54,274 bases of DNA from Oscillatoria sp. FACHB-1406 (lineage in GTDB: Bacteria > Cyanobacteriota > Cyanobacteriia > Cyanobacteriales > Spirulinaceae): positions 1 through 54,274 of the forward strand of contig NZ_JACJSM010000033.1 of assembly GCF_014698145.1 (NCBI RefSeq), written 5' to 3'. The position numbers and the translations under genes were made by a program. The notes below the pieces were generated by a model. The model searched no databases. It saw only the letters and a program-made list of their open reading frames with translations, and was not told the origin of the DNA. Shown here in pieces: positions 17,522-26,037 of this stretch. Position 1 is the first letter of the stretch. Each line of letters begins with the position of its first letter.

Positions 17522-18151
17522 TTAATTTCCCAGCGTAGTAGCTAAAATAGCGGCTTGAGTGCGATCGCGCAAATTCAAACGGCGCAACAAACTATTGACG
17601 TGATTTTTCACCGTGCGTTCGGAAATATAGAGTGCTTCAGCAATTTCTCGATTGCTGTATCCTTTTCCGATGAGTTGCAATACCTCCTGCTCTCGCGGAG
17701 TGAGTTGCGCCAGTTCTGGCGGCGCAGAAGTGGGGCGAGAGTCGCCAGCCATTACCTTTTCGAGCAATCCCGGGCCGAGTTGAGTATACCCTTGAAAAAC
17801 CAAACGAATCGCCTGAGCTAACACTTCTGAGGGGGTATCTTTGAGCAAATATCCTTTCGCCCCGTTTGCCATCGCCCGCGTCACATAATCGTCGTCGTCA
17901 AAGGTGGTGAGGACGAGAACTTTAATTTCTGGGACTTGCTCGACGATTAGCTTTGTCGCTGCCACGCCATCCATTACCGGCATTCGCACGTCCATTAATA
18001 CCACATCCGGTTGGAGCGATCGCGCTAATTCTAGTGCAACCTTGCCATTTTCAGCCTCTCCTAAAACTTCCAAATCCGGCTGGGCTTCTAGTAAACTTGA
18101 CAATCCTTCGCGCACGATACTTTGATCGTCTACTAATAACAAACGAATCAC
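17522..18151 (-). CDS. NarL/FixJ-family response regulator
   Basis: 209 residues from GTG 18151. The receiver domain has the acidic pocket DD at residues 8-9 and phosphoacceptor D54 (VVLMDVRMPVMDG), with K in GYLLKDTP. The C-terminal LuxR-type helix-turn-helix is LTPREQEVLQLIGKGYSN and TVKNHVNSLLRRL. An in-frame ATG at 18193 lies inside the kinase gene; GTG at 18151 overlaps the kinase stop as GTGA, the usual coupling signal. It is activated by phosphorylation from the kinase encoded just upstream. Its targets are unknown, but the divergent Spy-like gene is a candidate. Confidence 0.94.
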   Translation of the reverse strand: MIRLLLVDDQSIVREGLSSLLEAQPDLEVLGEAENGKVALELARSLQPDVVLMDVRMPVMDGVAATKLIVEQVPEIKVLVLTTFDDDDYVTRAMANGAKGYLLKDTPSEVLAQAIRLVFQGYTQLGPGLLEKVMAGDSRPTSAPPELAQLTPREQEVLQLIGKGYSNREIAEALYISERTVKNHVNSLLRRLNLRDRTQAAILATTLGN

Positions 18152-19455
18152 GCGATCGCTCCCAAAACTGGAATTTCTACTCGAATCGTACACCCAAAAC
18201 CGGGCGAAGCAAGCACTTCAAACTTCCCGCCTAACGCCTCGATTCGCTCTCGCATCCCCTGCAATCCAAAACCCGTTGTGTTCTCCGTCGGTTCAAAACC
18301 ACCTCCATTATCGACCAATTGCAAAACAATTTTATTTCCTTCTTGCTGCAAGGATAAATTAACGCGCGACGCTTGACTGTGCTTGGTAATATTCGTCAGT
18401 GCCTCCTGAATGACCCGATACAGCGCCGTCGCCGCTTCTGCCGACAGCGAAACAGCGATCGCAACCTGCGAGTTTAACTCGATACCCGTTGTCTTTTTAA
18501 ACTCTTTCACTAACCCTTCTAAAGCGACTTGCAGCGATCGCCCTTGCAACGGATAATTTCTTAACGTCGCCACAGAATGCCGCACATTTTCTAAGGCTTC
18601 CTTACCGAGTTGCCTTGCTTTTTGCAAACGATCTGCCGCTAGTTCTGGATTTGTCGCTAAAAATAACGCCACATTTTCTAATTGAATGCTCTGGGCAGTA
18701 AGGTAATGTCCGACGGAATCGTGAATCTCGCGCGCGATGCGATTTCTCTCCTCCAACGTTGCTTGATTTTCAATCCGTAAAGCATATTCGCGCAAGCGAC
18801 GATGCGCTGCTGTCAACTGTTCTCGGCTGCGACTCTCCGCTAAAACAGCACCGACTAACAACAAGACAAATGCTAGAACCAAGGCAAACAAAATCGCTGA
18901 ATTAATATTAAGATTTAACCAGATTGTCTGTAATTCATCGGGCGGCAAACGTCGCAATCCCGGCGGTAACGGCCTGCCTAAAGGAACGCCGAGCGGACGA
19001 ATCCTCAGCCACGACATAGCTAGCGCGCTCAGAAAAGAAATATAAGCCAACAGCGCCACAAAAATGCGACCGCTCCAAGGAAATAAGACGCAGGCTCGAA
19101 TCGCAACAATTAACAATAAAGCTGGAAACACTCTTTCGGCTTTTCCACCTAAAAGAATGGTCAGCCAACTTAAGCCAAAACAGACCGCAATATAACTACC
19201 TTGGAGCCATCGAGAACCGAAGGGCAATCGCCAGCCTACGAACCCCAAAGCGAGGATGCTTGCGAACGCTTCGAGGGTAAATCGCTCTCTCGGATGCGGG
19301 GGGCGCGGCACGATTTCAGGATACAAGAAAACGCGCGGCGGCGGGCGATCGGGAAAGAAGTCCGAAAATAAGGCCATGACCGCAATGCCGAACAAAATCC
19401 ACTCTAAGTAGAGAAGCAGACGAAAAGGATGTCTTTTCCACAGGAAGGTAGGCAT
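18148..19455 (-). CDS. Membrane sensor histidine kinase, HisKA_3 type
   Basis: 435 residues. About six hydrophobic segments fill residues 10-207, with a short extracytoplasmic loop rich in Pro. The dimerisation domain carries H245 in EIHDSVGH, the HisKA_3 phosphorylation box used with NarL-type regulators. The ATPase domain shows VIQEALTNITKHS (N box), DNGGGFE and GFGLQGMRERIEALGG. No known sensory domain was recognised in the membrane region, so the stimulus is unknown. It is translated just before its regulator with a 4-nt overlap. The start ATG at 19455 lies 158 bp from the divergent Spy-like gene. Confidence 0.93.
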   Translation of the reverse strand: MPTFLWKRHPFRLLLYLEWILFGIAVMALFSDFFPDRPPPRVFLYPEIVPRPPHPRERFTLEAFASILALGFVGWRLPFGSRWLQGSYIAVCFGLSWLTILLGGKAERVFPALLLIVAIRACVLFPWSGRIFVALLAYISFLSALAMSWLRIRPLGVPLGRPLPPGLRRLPPDELQTIWLNLNINSAILFALVLAFVLLLVGAVLAESRSREQLTAAHRRLREYALRIENQATLEERNRIAREIHDSVGHYLTAQSIQLENVALFLATNPELAADRLQKARQLGKEALENVRHSVATLRNYPLQGRSLQVALEGLVKEFKKTTGIELNSQVAIAVSLSAEAATALYRVIQEALTNITKHSQASRVNLSLQQEGNKIVLQLVDNGGGFEPTENTTGFGLQGMRERIEALGGKFEVLASPGFGCTIRVEIPVLGAIA

Positions 19456-19613
19456 GGAAAAAGTAGTGCTTAAGGACTATAAAAATTTAGTACCAAAGTC
19501 CTAAATAAAGTAGAACTTGGGATCGACAGCATTCAATTTAATAAGGGTTACGATTAAATTGTAAGCACAAAGATTGCAGCAATGCTGCGAATATTTAAGG
19601 AGAGATTGAGATT

Positions 19614-20153
19614 ATGAAATGGCTCGCACTTTCTAGCCTTGCCGCAGTTTCTTTACTGGTTCCCGCCGCAACTTATGCGGTACAGTCGCAGTCTAATGCA
19701 GGCGAACTGCGAAGAGAATCGCCTTCGGTTCTCGCGCAAGCGCAGCCCAACCCCCAACCGGGAAATCGTCCGGATCGGGGTCAACGCGGGCGCGGCGATG
19801 GCAATCCGATGGAAAGAATGCTACAACAACTCAATCTGAGCAGCGAGCAATCGTCGCAAATTCAGGCAATTTTCCAACAATCTCGGACGGAAAATGAAAG
19901 TTTGCACGAGCAAATGAAGCAAGCACGCGACCAAATGGAATCGCTAATGGCCGGGAATGCAACCGCCGACCAACTGCGCCAACAGCATAGCATCATGCAG
20001 CGCCTCCACCAAGAAATGGGCGATCGCCGTTTTGAAACGATGTTACAAGTCCGAGAAATTCTGACTCCGCAGCAGCGCGCTCGTATGGCTGAGTTGAAGG
20101 ATGCAAAACGTCAGGAACGAGGCGAACCCGGAGGAATGGGAAGAGACAATTAA
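19614..20153 (+). CDS. Spy/CpxP-like periplasmic protein
   Basis: 179 residues with a signal peptide (hydrophobic 3-20, likely cleavage after ATYA at residue 22). A Pro/Gly/Arg-rich linker follows, then a helical domain with two LTxxQ-like motifs (LNLSSEQSSQIQ and ILTPQQRARM), as in the Spy/CpxP chaperone and stress-sensor family. Such proteins bind unfolded proteins in the periplasm or dampen a kinase. The gene diverges from a two-component system, the arrangement seen for cpxP and cpxRA, which hints at co-regulation (inference). AAGGAGAG lies upstream of the ATG. The stop TAA opens a heptamer array and a hairpin follows. Confidence 0.78.
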   Translation: MKWLALSSLAAVSLLVPAATYAVQSQSNAGELRRESPSVLAQAQPNPQPGNRPDRGQRGRGDGNPMERMLQQLNLSSEQSSQIQAIFQQSRTENESLHEQMKQARDQMESLMAGNATADQLRQQHSIMQRLHQEMGDRRFETMLQVREILTPQQRARMAELKDAKRQERGEPGGMGRDN

Positions 20154-20190
20154 TAATTGATAATTGATAATTGACAATGGATAATTGATG
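20151..20190 (+). repeat. Heptameric array at the stop codon of the Spy-like gene
   Basis: TAATAATTGAT-AATTGAT-AATTGAC-AATGGAT-AATTGAT; the first TAA is the stop codon of the upstream gene. Confidence 0.88.
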
Positions 20191-20208
20191 AAATAATCGC
20201 TAAGAATG

Positions 20209-20240
20209 GGACTGAAATCGACTTCTCCTGAATTCAGTCC
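20209..20240 (+). terminator. Candidate terminator after the Spy-like gene
   Basis: GGACTGAA (20209-20216) pairs with TTCAGTCC (20233-20240), 8 bp, followed by a T-rich TATTCTATTG stretch. Confidence 0.45.
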
Positions 20241-20539
20241 TATTCTATTGCATTGGCCGCTATTATCGTGCTACAGTATACTACTCGCTGTTCGTAATTG
20301 CCGAGATTCGCTAGCTCTTCCGGTAATATCGTGTAAAATGTTCTCGCCGATTATTCAACAGAGTGACATTTGAATAATCTCAGCCGTCCGCCGGAGGTAC
20401 GATGAGGTACGATAGCGCTTAATGACTCAGCGAGATGTTGTGTCAATATCCACTCCCTGAATGTTTACAATTCTTTTATTAGATTATCGTCAAAGTCCGA
20501 GATCGTCTTCGCGATCGAGAATTGAATCTACAGCACTTC
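20241..20539. other. Gene-free stretch before the glycosyltransferase operon
   Basis: About 300 bp, presumably containing the operon promoter. No ORF, RNA or clear promoter was recognised. Confidence 0.5.
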
Positions 20540-21274
20540 ATGAAATCAATTTCTGTATCTACCATTGATTTAGGGATTGTTTGCCCGATGGCAAACGAAG
20601 AATTTGCCGCTGAGTCGTTCGTTCGGGAGGTCTTGCAACAGTGTACGGGCTTCCGCTCGGTGCGTTTATTTGCAGTTTTAGACCGAGTTAGTCGAGATAA
20701 TACTCTCAATATTCTTAAGGATCTCGCGCTGGAGCTTCCCGAACTTCAGGTCATTTTTGCCCCGGAAAATCGCTGCGTTGTCGATGCTTATGTTAGAGGA
20801 TACAAAGAGGCGCTGGCTGCCGGTTGCGATTGGATTTTAGAAATTGATGCGGGATACAGCCATCAACCGAGCGATATTCCTCAATTTTTTCATATCATGT
20901 CGCAAGGGTATGATTGTGTCTTTGGCAGTCGTTTTTGTAAAGGCGGGAGGATGACGGGTGGGGTAAAACGTTATTTAGTGAGTTATGGTGGAACTGCGCT
21001 AACTAATCTTTTGCTCGGTACGAAGCTTAAGGATATGACGAGTGGTTTCGAGCTATTTAACTGTTTTACTTTAAATTCTATCCTCGATCGCGGGATCCGC
21101 TCGCGGGGACATTTCTTTCAAACAGAAATAAAATTTTACTGTCGCAACTTCAATCTTGCAGAAGTTCCCATTAATTATAAAGTCGATGGAAATAGCGTTA
21201 ATTCTACCGCGATTCAAGATGCTTTAAAAAATTTGTGGCGGTTGTTTGTGTTGCGGATACGGGGAAAAGCTTAA
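20540..21274 (+). CDS. Family 2 glycosyltransferase, dolichol-phosphate mannose synthase-like
   Basis: 244 residues from ATG 20540. GT2 features: IDLGIVCPMANEE at the N-terminus, FAVLDRVSRDNTL (nucleotide-binding strand), and the acidic motif EIDAGYSHQPSDIP with FGSRFCKGG, typical of the DPM1/polyprenyl-phosphate sugar transferase group. There is no C-terminal membrane segment, so it may act as a soluble or peripheral enzyme. Sugar donor and acceptor are unknown. The next gene starts 9 nt after the stop, so the two form an operon. An in-frame TTG at 20522 lacks support. Confidence 0.84.
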   Translation: MKSISVSTIDLGIVCPMANEEFAAESFVREVLQQCTGFRSVRLFAVLDRVSRDNTLNILKDLALELPELQVIFAPENRCVVDAYVRGYKEALAAGCDWILEIDAGYSHQPSDIPQFFHIMSQGYDCVFGSRFCKGGRMTGGVKRYLVSYGGTALTNLLLGTKLKDMTSGFELFNCFTLNSILDRGIRSRGHFFQTEIKFYCRNFNLAEVPINYKVDGNSVNSTAIQDALKNLWRLFVLRIRGKA

Positions 21275-21283
21275 AGCGCTATC

Positions 21284-22300
21284 ATGAACGAAGTTAAAGT
21301 TGCTGTTGTCATTACGTCGATTTCTGCTCCCAATCCAGTTTTATGTAAGATCGCGGAAGGAAGTCAACAGAAAGATTGGGATTTTATTGTGATTGGCGAT
21401 GTGGCAAGTCCTAAAGATTTTGCCTTGGAGGGGTGCGATTTTTATGGGATAGAGCGGCAGCATGAAACGCCTTTTAAGTTTGCTCGCTTGTGTCCGGAAA
21501 AGCATTACGCGCGCAAGAACATTGGTTATCTGCTCGCTCGGCAAGGGGGAGCAGATATGATTATTGAAACTGACGATGATAATATTCCTTACGAGAGTTT
21601 TTGGCAACAGCGCGATCGCGTTCAAACCGTTCCAACCTTCGCCGACGAGAGATGGGTAAACGCCTATCGATACTTTAGCGATGAGAATATTTGGCCGAGG
21701 GGTTTCCCGTTAAACTTAATCCATGATTCGCTTCCGTCTTGGTCGTCGCTTCCGGTTGCTTCCGTCGATTGTCCGATTCAACAAGGTTTAGCGAATGAAA
21801 ACCCCGATGTCGATGCGCTCTATCGCCTGATTTTACCGCTGCCGCAGTCTTTTTACAGCGATCGCCGTTTAGCATTACAAGCGGGGGCGTGGTGTCCCTT
21901 TAATAGTCAAAATACGACGTGGTGGCCGGAAGTTTATCCGCTGATGTATTTGCCTGCTTACTGTTCTTTTCGGATGACCGATATTTGGCGGAGTTTTATC
22001 GCGCAACGGATTCTGTGGACGGCAGATTGGGGAGTGTTATTTCACGAACCTACGGTTTATCAGGAGCGAAACGATCACGATCTGATGAAGGATTTTCAAG
22101 AGGAAATTCCAGGATATTTACAAAATCATAGGATTTGCGAAGCTTTAGCGGGTTTAAATTTACGTTCTGGGGCTGAGAATGTAGCAGATAATTTAAGAAT
22201 TTGTTACGAAAAGCTCGTTAGCTTATCTATTTTTCCCCAGCAAGAATTAGATTTAGTGGAAGCGTGGTTAAGCGATCTGGCATTGTTGAATGAATCGTGA
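21284..22300 (+). CDS. STELLO-like (DUF288) glycosyltransferase
   Basis: 338 residues. The motif block KHYARKNIGYLLARQGGA followed by IIETDDDNIPYESF (acidic residues 97-99) matches the STELLO/DUF288 family, known in plants as Golgi proteins related to glycosyltransferases and needed for cellulose synthase assembly. Bacterial members are mostly uncharacterised. No signal peptide or membrane segment is visible, so it is probably cytoplasmic. It is translated right after a GT2 gene, suggesting sequential steps in building one glycan. Full length, no breaks seen. Function in cyanobacteria is inferred only. Confidence 0.8.
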   Translation: MNEVKVAVVITSISAPNPVLCKIAEGSQQKDWDFIVIGDVASPKDFALEGCDFYGIERQHETPFKFARLCPEKHYARKNIGYLLARQGGADMIIETDDDNIPYESFWQQRDRVQTVPTFADERWVNAYRYFSDENIWPRGFPLNLIHDSLPSWSSLPVASVDCPIQQGLANENPDVDALYRLILPLPQSFYSDRRLALQAGAWCPFNSQNTTWWPEVYPLMYLPAYCSFRMTDIWRSFIAQRILWTADWGVLFHEPTVYQERNDHDLMKDFQEEIPGYLQNHRICEALAGLNLRSGAENVADNLRICYEKLVSLSIFPQQELDLVEAWLSDLALLNES

Positions 22301-22361
22301 AACAACTGGAGAGTTGAAGAAGGGCGCTTTCACCCGATAAGACTTAATCGCGACAATGTTT

Positions 22362-22871
22362 TTAGTCGAGCGTTTCCGAGTAGTAATAGGATACATATTT
22401 TCCTTGTTTCGCGATCGCATCAAACATTAGGTCAATTTTTCGTCCCTGGCGATGCGTTGTGTGGTAGACCTCAAAAACTTCTCGATATTCCCAACAGTTA
22501 TACCATCTCTGGGTGACTTCATCGAACTTAAAGCCATTTTCTCGATAGTCTTGATGGTGTTCTCCGGCTAACTCGGTTCTGTTAAAAGATTTGGGTTGAT
22601 GCTGAAGCCAATATCCTAATGTCCAACAACAGAGCCACTTACAGCGACTAAATCGTTTAAACGTGCGATTGCAAGCAGTCGTATAACCATCGCTGCGACG
22701 AACTTCTTCGTAAGAACCACTCATCCATAAGGGTTGAGCTTGGTAGAGAAACATTCCTTTTTGACGCTGGGGATTTAAACGTAACTCTAGCGGATAAGTT
22801 TCTGTTTGGTGCGGTTCGGTTGGCAGATTAATAATGAGAATATTGAGTTCGTTGTTTTGTGACTCCTTCAT
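22362..22871 (-). CDS. Hypothetical protein with cysteine/tryptophan-rich centre
   Basis: 169 residues from ATG 22871. I do not recognise a family. The N-terminus reads ESQNNELNILIINLPTEPHQ. The middle (CNRTFKRFSRCKWLCCWTLG) is rich in Cys, Trp and aromatic residues, and the C-terminal half has many aromatics (RWYNCWEYREVFEVYHTTHR). No signal peptide or membrane segment is obvious. Codon use resembles neighbours. It sits between the glycosyltransferase operon (convergent) and the prepilin peptidase gene on the same strand, 25 nt after that gene's stop. No good ribosome site precedes the start. Confidence 0.6.
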   Translation of the reverse strand: MKESQNNELNILIINLPTEPHQTETYPLELRLNPQRQKGMFLYQAQPLWMSGSYEEVRRSDGYTTACNRTFKRFSRCKWLCCWTLGYWLQHQPKSFNRTELAGEHHQDYRENGFKFDEVTQRWYNCWEYREVFEVYHTTHRQGRKIDLMFDAIAKQGKYVSYYYSETLD

Positions 22872-22896
22872 AAACAAAACGAATTACACAAGAGCG

Positions 22897-23739
22897 CTAT
22901 TGCATCGATAAGGGGAAGAATAGCTGTAAATAACTCGAAAGGATTTTTTCACCCCAAAACACCGTTAGGATGGCTCCTAGGGCTAAAAACGGGCCGAAGG
23001 GAATCGCTTTTTTGCGGCTGAGGAGGGAAAGTGCGATCGCGCCGCCGCCGACTAACGCCCCTAACAAACAGGCTAAAAAACCAGCCACAAGGAGGTATTT
23101 CCACCCCAACCACGCCCCCATCATCGCAGCTAACTTCGCATCTCCTGCCCCCATCGCTGTTTTCCTAAAAATCAGGGAACCGAGCAGACTAATACTATCA
23201 AAGAGCCAAATTCCTACGACTGTCCCTAATATGCCTCCCATCAACTGTTGGGCGACTAAACTGGCGGTTAGGGGTTGCAGTGGGGTTCCCAATACGCCAA
23301 CCAAGGCGGCGAAAATCGTACCGACGACTAACCCCGATTGGGTAAGGGGATTGGGGAGTGTCAGGGTGTCGAGATCGATGAAGGAGAGGGCGAGCAACCA
23401 ACTGAGAAAAGCCCAATAACTCAAAGTTTGCCAGCTATAGCCAAAGTACCAGAAAGTGGCGACATATAAGAAGCCCGCGATCGCTTCGACGAGGGGATAG
23501 CGCACCGAAATCGGCGCTTTGCACTGCAAGCACTTGCCGCGCAACCACATCCAGCCCAAAATCGGGACGTTTTCTCCCTTTCCCAAGCGATGCAAACAGT
23601 GAGGACAGCGCGACGGCGGATACAAAATCGACAATCCCGCCGGAAGGCGATAAACCACGACATTAATAAAGCTGCCAATGGAAGCGCCGAGGGCAAAAAC
23701 AAGGACAGTTGTTACGCTCCACAGGAAAGTTTCTACCAT
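22897..23739 (-). CDS. pilD: Type IV prepilin peptidase and N-methyltransferase
   Basis: 280 residues from ATG 23739; codons upstream to 23820 overlap the preceding ORF. The N-terminal domain has the zinc cysteines CPHCLHRLGKG and CLQCKAPIS, preceded by GASIGSFINVVVYRLP. The A24 aspartyl protease domain has FIDLDTLTLPN and GAGDAKLAAMMG with the two catalytic Asp residues. About seven membrane segments follow. PilD cleaves and methylates prepilin-like leaders for type IV pili and secretion at the plasma membrane. It is translated 7 nt after a small conserved-looking ORF. Confidence 0.95.
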   Translation of the reverse strand: MVETFLWSVTTVLVFALGASIGSFINVVVYRLPAGLSILYPPSRCPHCLHRLGKGENVPILGWMWLRGKCLQCKAPISVRYPLVEAIAGFLYVATFWYFGYSWQTLSYWAFLSWLLALSFIDLDTLTLPNPLTQSGLVVGTIFAALVGVLGTPLQPLTASLVAQQLMGGILGTVVGIWLFDSISLLGSLIFRKTAMGAGDAKLAAMMGAWLGWKYLLVAGFLACLLGALVGGGAIALSLLSRKKAIPFGPFLALGAILTVFWGEKILSSYLQLFFPLSMQ

Positions 23740-23746
23740 TTTGAAT

Positions 23747-24010
23747 TTACTTTGCTCCCGGTTCGATTTGGTTGAAGGGAATAAAGCACTCTCTGGGTAA
23801 AAGAATGGGTTTGCGACCAAAAATGAGTTTGCCGCGATAGCTGTGGCGGTGAATCGCTACGCCAATGGGCAAATCCTGTCGTTCTGGATGGACAGAATAG
23901 TAGGTTAAGTAAATGGAGCGAGCCGCTAGAATGAGGCTGGGATCGATAAAACCCGGTTGGACGGTGGGATAGACCGGACTTGGATAGAATTGCTCTGTAA
24001 AGTAAACCAC
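23747..24010 (-). CDS. Small hypothetical protein upstream of pilD
   Basis: 87 residues starting at GTG 24010. No family recognised. It is aromatic- and proline-rich (EQFYPSPVYPTVQPGF) with a basic C-terminal part (RHSYRGKLIFGRKPILL). The stop is 7 nt before the pilD start, a typical operon junction, and the frame is open across its whole length, so it is likely real. It diverges from the J-domain gene with about 50 nt between starts. Confidence 0.5.
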   Translation of the reverse strand: MVYFTEQFYPSPVYPTVQPGFIDPSLILAARSIYLTYYSVHPERQDLPIGVAIHRHSYRGKLIFGRKPILLPRECFIPFNQIEPGAK

Positions 24011-24060
24011 AGGCGCTACAATAACGATCTTATACAGTGTCGCGAAAGGATCGGCAATCA

Positions 24061-24567
24061 GTGAGCGAGTATCGCCCGCCGCTTCGCGGATCCCAAGGGG
24101 ATCGCACTCAATTTACCAGTCGCCAACTTCCAGCGCAAACACGGCTGGTCAACAATTACTATGCCTTATTAGGGGTGCATCCGGCGGCATCCGATACAGA
24201 AATTCGGCGCGCTTACCGGGAGTTGAGCAAGCGCTATCATCCGGATACGACGGAGTTAGCGCCCGCGATCGCAACGGCTAAGTTCCAGCAGCTTAACCAA
24301 GCTTACGCCACCCTGATCGACCCCCAAAAGCGATTCCTGTACGATAATAAAATTGGCTACGCTCGGTTCTCCGCTAATAATGCTGGCGTTCGGAGCAACG
24401 ATCCGGTAGAGGCGGGTTATGAGTCCAATTCAGCCTATCTCGATCCGAGCGATCGCCCGCTTTCGTCTGGAGAAATTTTTGCGTTATTTATTCTCGGTTT
24501 GACGTTAGTTGGTTGTGCTTTGTTAGTTGTCGTCGTCGCGATCGCGCGGGGGGAACTGACCTTTTAA
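24061..24567 (+). CDS. J-domain protein with C-terminal membrane anchor
   Basis: 168 residues from GTG 24061, which has AAGGA about ten bases upstream; an earlier in-frame GTG at 24037 lacks a site. The J domain (YYALLGVHPAASDTEI, then RYHPDTTE with the HPD triad, and FQQLNQAYATLIDPQKR) stimulates Hsp70 ATPase. A membrane segment (IFALFILGLTLVGCALLVVV) closes the protein, so it is likely a thylakoid or plasma-membrane recruiter of DnaK. There is no zinc finger or C-terminal substrate domain, so it is a type III J-protein. DUF3143 follows 27 nt later. Confidence 0.87.
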   Translation: MSEYRPPLRGSQGDRTQFTSRQLPAQTRLVNNYYALLGVHPAASDTEIRRAYRELSKRYHPDTTELAPAIATAKFQQLNQAYATLIDPQKRFLYDNKIGYARFSANNAGVRSNDPVEAGYESNSAYLDPSDRPLSSGEIFALFILGLTLVGCALLVVVVAIARGELTF

Positions 24568-24594
24568 CCTTATTCAAATTCCTTTAAAATCTCA

Positions 24595-24867
24595 ATGGTT
24601 CTTCCCAGTCCCGATACGCCCCTATACAACCATCCCTTGCCCGAAATCGAAAGCTGGCTCGAGAAAATGGGTTGCGAACAAGATCGATCGCGCCTGCATT
24701 GTTGGCAAGTCGAACGAGACTTGTGGAAAGCCGAAGTCTGTTTGGAAGTTGAAGAGTTGTCCGTGCGCTATATCAATGCGGGAGGGGGAACGAAAGATAT
24801 CAAGCGATCGTTTAAATATTCCTTAAGTCGGCAGGATATTGAAGCCGCCGTATTTTCTGGCCCTTGA
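24595..24867 (+). CDS. DUF3143 family protein
   Basis: 90 residues. The pattern DTPLYNHPLPEIESWLEKMGC, WQVERDLWKAEVCLEVEEL and the KDIKRSFKYSLSRQDIE tail is that of DUF3143, a small family conserved in cyanobacteria, of unknown function. It is soluble and compact, with no signal. It follows the J-domain gene by 27 nt and is probably co-transcribed; the pairing hints at a shared assembly role, not proven. Confidence 0.88.
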   Translation: MVLPSPDTPLYNHPLPEIESWLEKMGCEQDRSRLHCWQVERDLWKAEVCLEVEELSVRYINAGGGTKDIKRSFKYSLSRQDIEAAVFSGP

Positions 24868-25034
24868 TACAAGCCGTTGAACGACGGCCACCCTTAGAAC
24901 AATTGTACGATCGCGTCGGGATGCGCCGATGATATCCCCTTCAAAATCCTGTAACGCTCTCTACTGAAACCATTTTTAACTTTTAATTGAAAGGGAACTG
25001 CGTTCGGTACCTTTGAAGGAGATCTCCTCAATTT

Positions 25035-26018
25035 ATGCGCGATCGCGACTCATCCCCAGAAAGACTCCTCGCTGAACTCAAGTATCTACGCAGCGAGGTT
25101 GCGTACCTGCGCACCATTAAAGTGGCCTTCGACGCGCAAAACGAGTTAGTTCGCTCGATCTCCTCAATGGGACAAGCAGCAACCGGTCATTTAATGCTGC
25201 GGGCGCTTGTGCTTCAAGCAGCACATATTGCTAGCAAAATCGCACAAGCCGAAGAATGCAGCCTCTTAATGCTGGGCGCAAACGGCGCGATTGAAGAAAG
25301 CATTCTCGCGCGCGGGGCAACGATCCGGGAAAATAAAAAGTACATTATGAATGAAGTCTTGGCCGAAGGGTTAGCGGGGTGGGTGGCGCGCACTCGCCAA
25401 GTCGCGCTGATCCCCGACGCAACCAAAGACGATCGCTGGCTGACACTCCCCGATCAACCCTACACCGCCCGTTCTGTTCTCTGTCTGCCGATTATCAGGG
25501 GGCGCGCTGTTATCGGTATTCTCACCCTCACCCACTCAGAACCCAATAAATTCAGCCAGCATATGGCTCGAATCGTGCAAACCTGTACCGCACAAATGGC
25601 TTTGGTTTTGGATAACGCTCGACTTTACATGAAAAGCGATCGCGAGTCTCAGCCCCCCCCTCAGCCTTTACCGAACCCGAGTCGCGATTCTTACACGCTC
25701 TCGCAACTCGGTTTTTATATCATCGACAATCGCGGCAAATTTCTTTATTCTAATCCTAGATTAGCTGAGATTTTTGGTTACTCTTCGACACAATTTGTTG
25801 CTCTCGAATCAATTTTAGTTTTAATTTCGTCGGACGATCGCCAAGTGATGACAGACAGATTTACCCAGTGTTTTAGCGCGCCGACTCCCCAGGCTCACCT
25901 AAGTTGCCAATTTCAAGGACAGCAAAAAGGAGGAACGACAATCGGTGTAGAAATCAATGCTTCGAGGGCGCGTTTTTACGGAAAATTTACTTTAATTGGC
26001 GCGCTTCGCGCTCTTTAA
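25035..26018 (+). CDS. GAF-PAS sensory protein without output domain
   Basis: 327 residues. A short helical N-terminus (LLAELKYLRSEVAYLRTI, likely a coiled coil) precedes a GAF domain at about 55-200 (EECSLLMLGANGAIEE, VLAEGLAGWVARTRQ, SVLCLPIIRGRAVIGILTLTH). A PAS-like domain follows at about 230-315 (LGFYIIDNRGKFLYSNPRLAEIFGY). No kinase, cyclase or DNA-binding domain follows. No chromophore-binding Cys was recognised. It could act by partner binding. AAGGAG lies upstream of the ATG. The small membrane-protein gene starts 20 nt downstream. Confidence 0.82.
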   Translation: MRDRDSSPERLLAELKYLRSEVAYLRTIKVAFDAQNELVRSISSMGQAATGHLMLRALVLQAAHIASKIAQAEECSLLMLGANGAIEESILARGATIRENKKYIMNEVLAEGLAGWVARTRQVALIPDATKDDRWLTLPDQPYTARSVLCLPIIRGRAVIGILTLTHSEPNKFSQHMARIVQTCTAQMALVLDNARLYMKSDRESQPPPQPLPNPSRDSYTLSQLGFYIIDNRGKFLYSNPRLAEIFGYSSTQFVALESILVLISSDDRQVMTDRFTQCFSAPTPQAHLSCQFQGQQKGGTTIGVEINASRARFYGKFTLIGALRAL

Positions 26019-26037
26019 ACTTAACCTCAAAACAACA

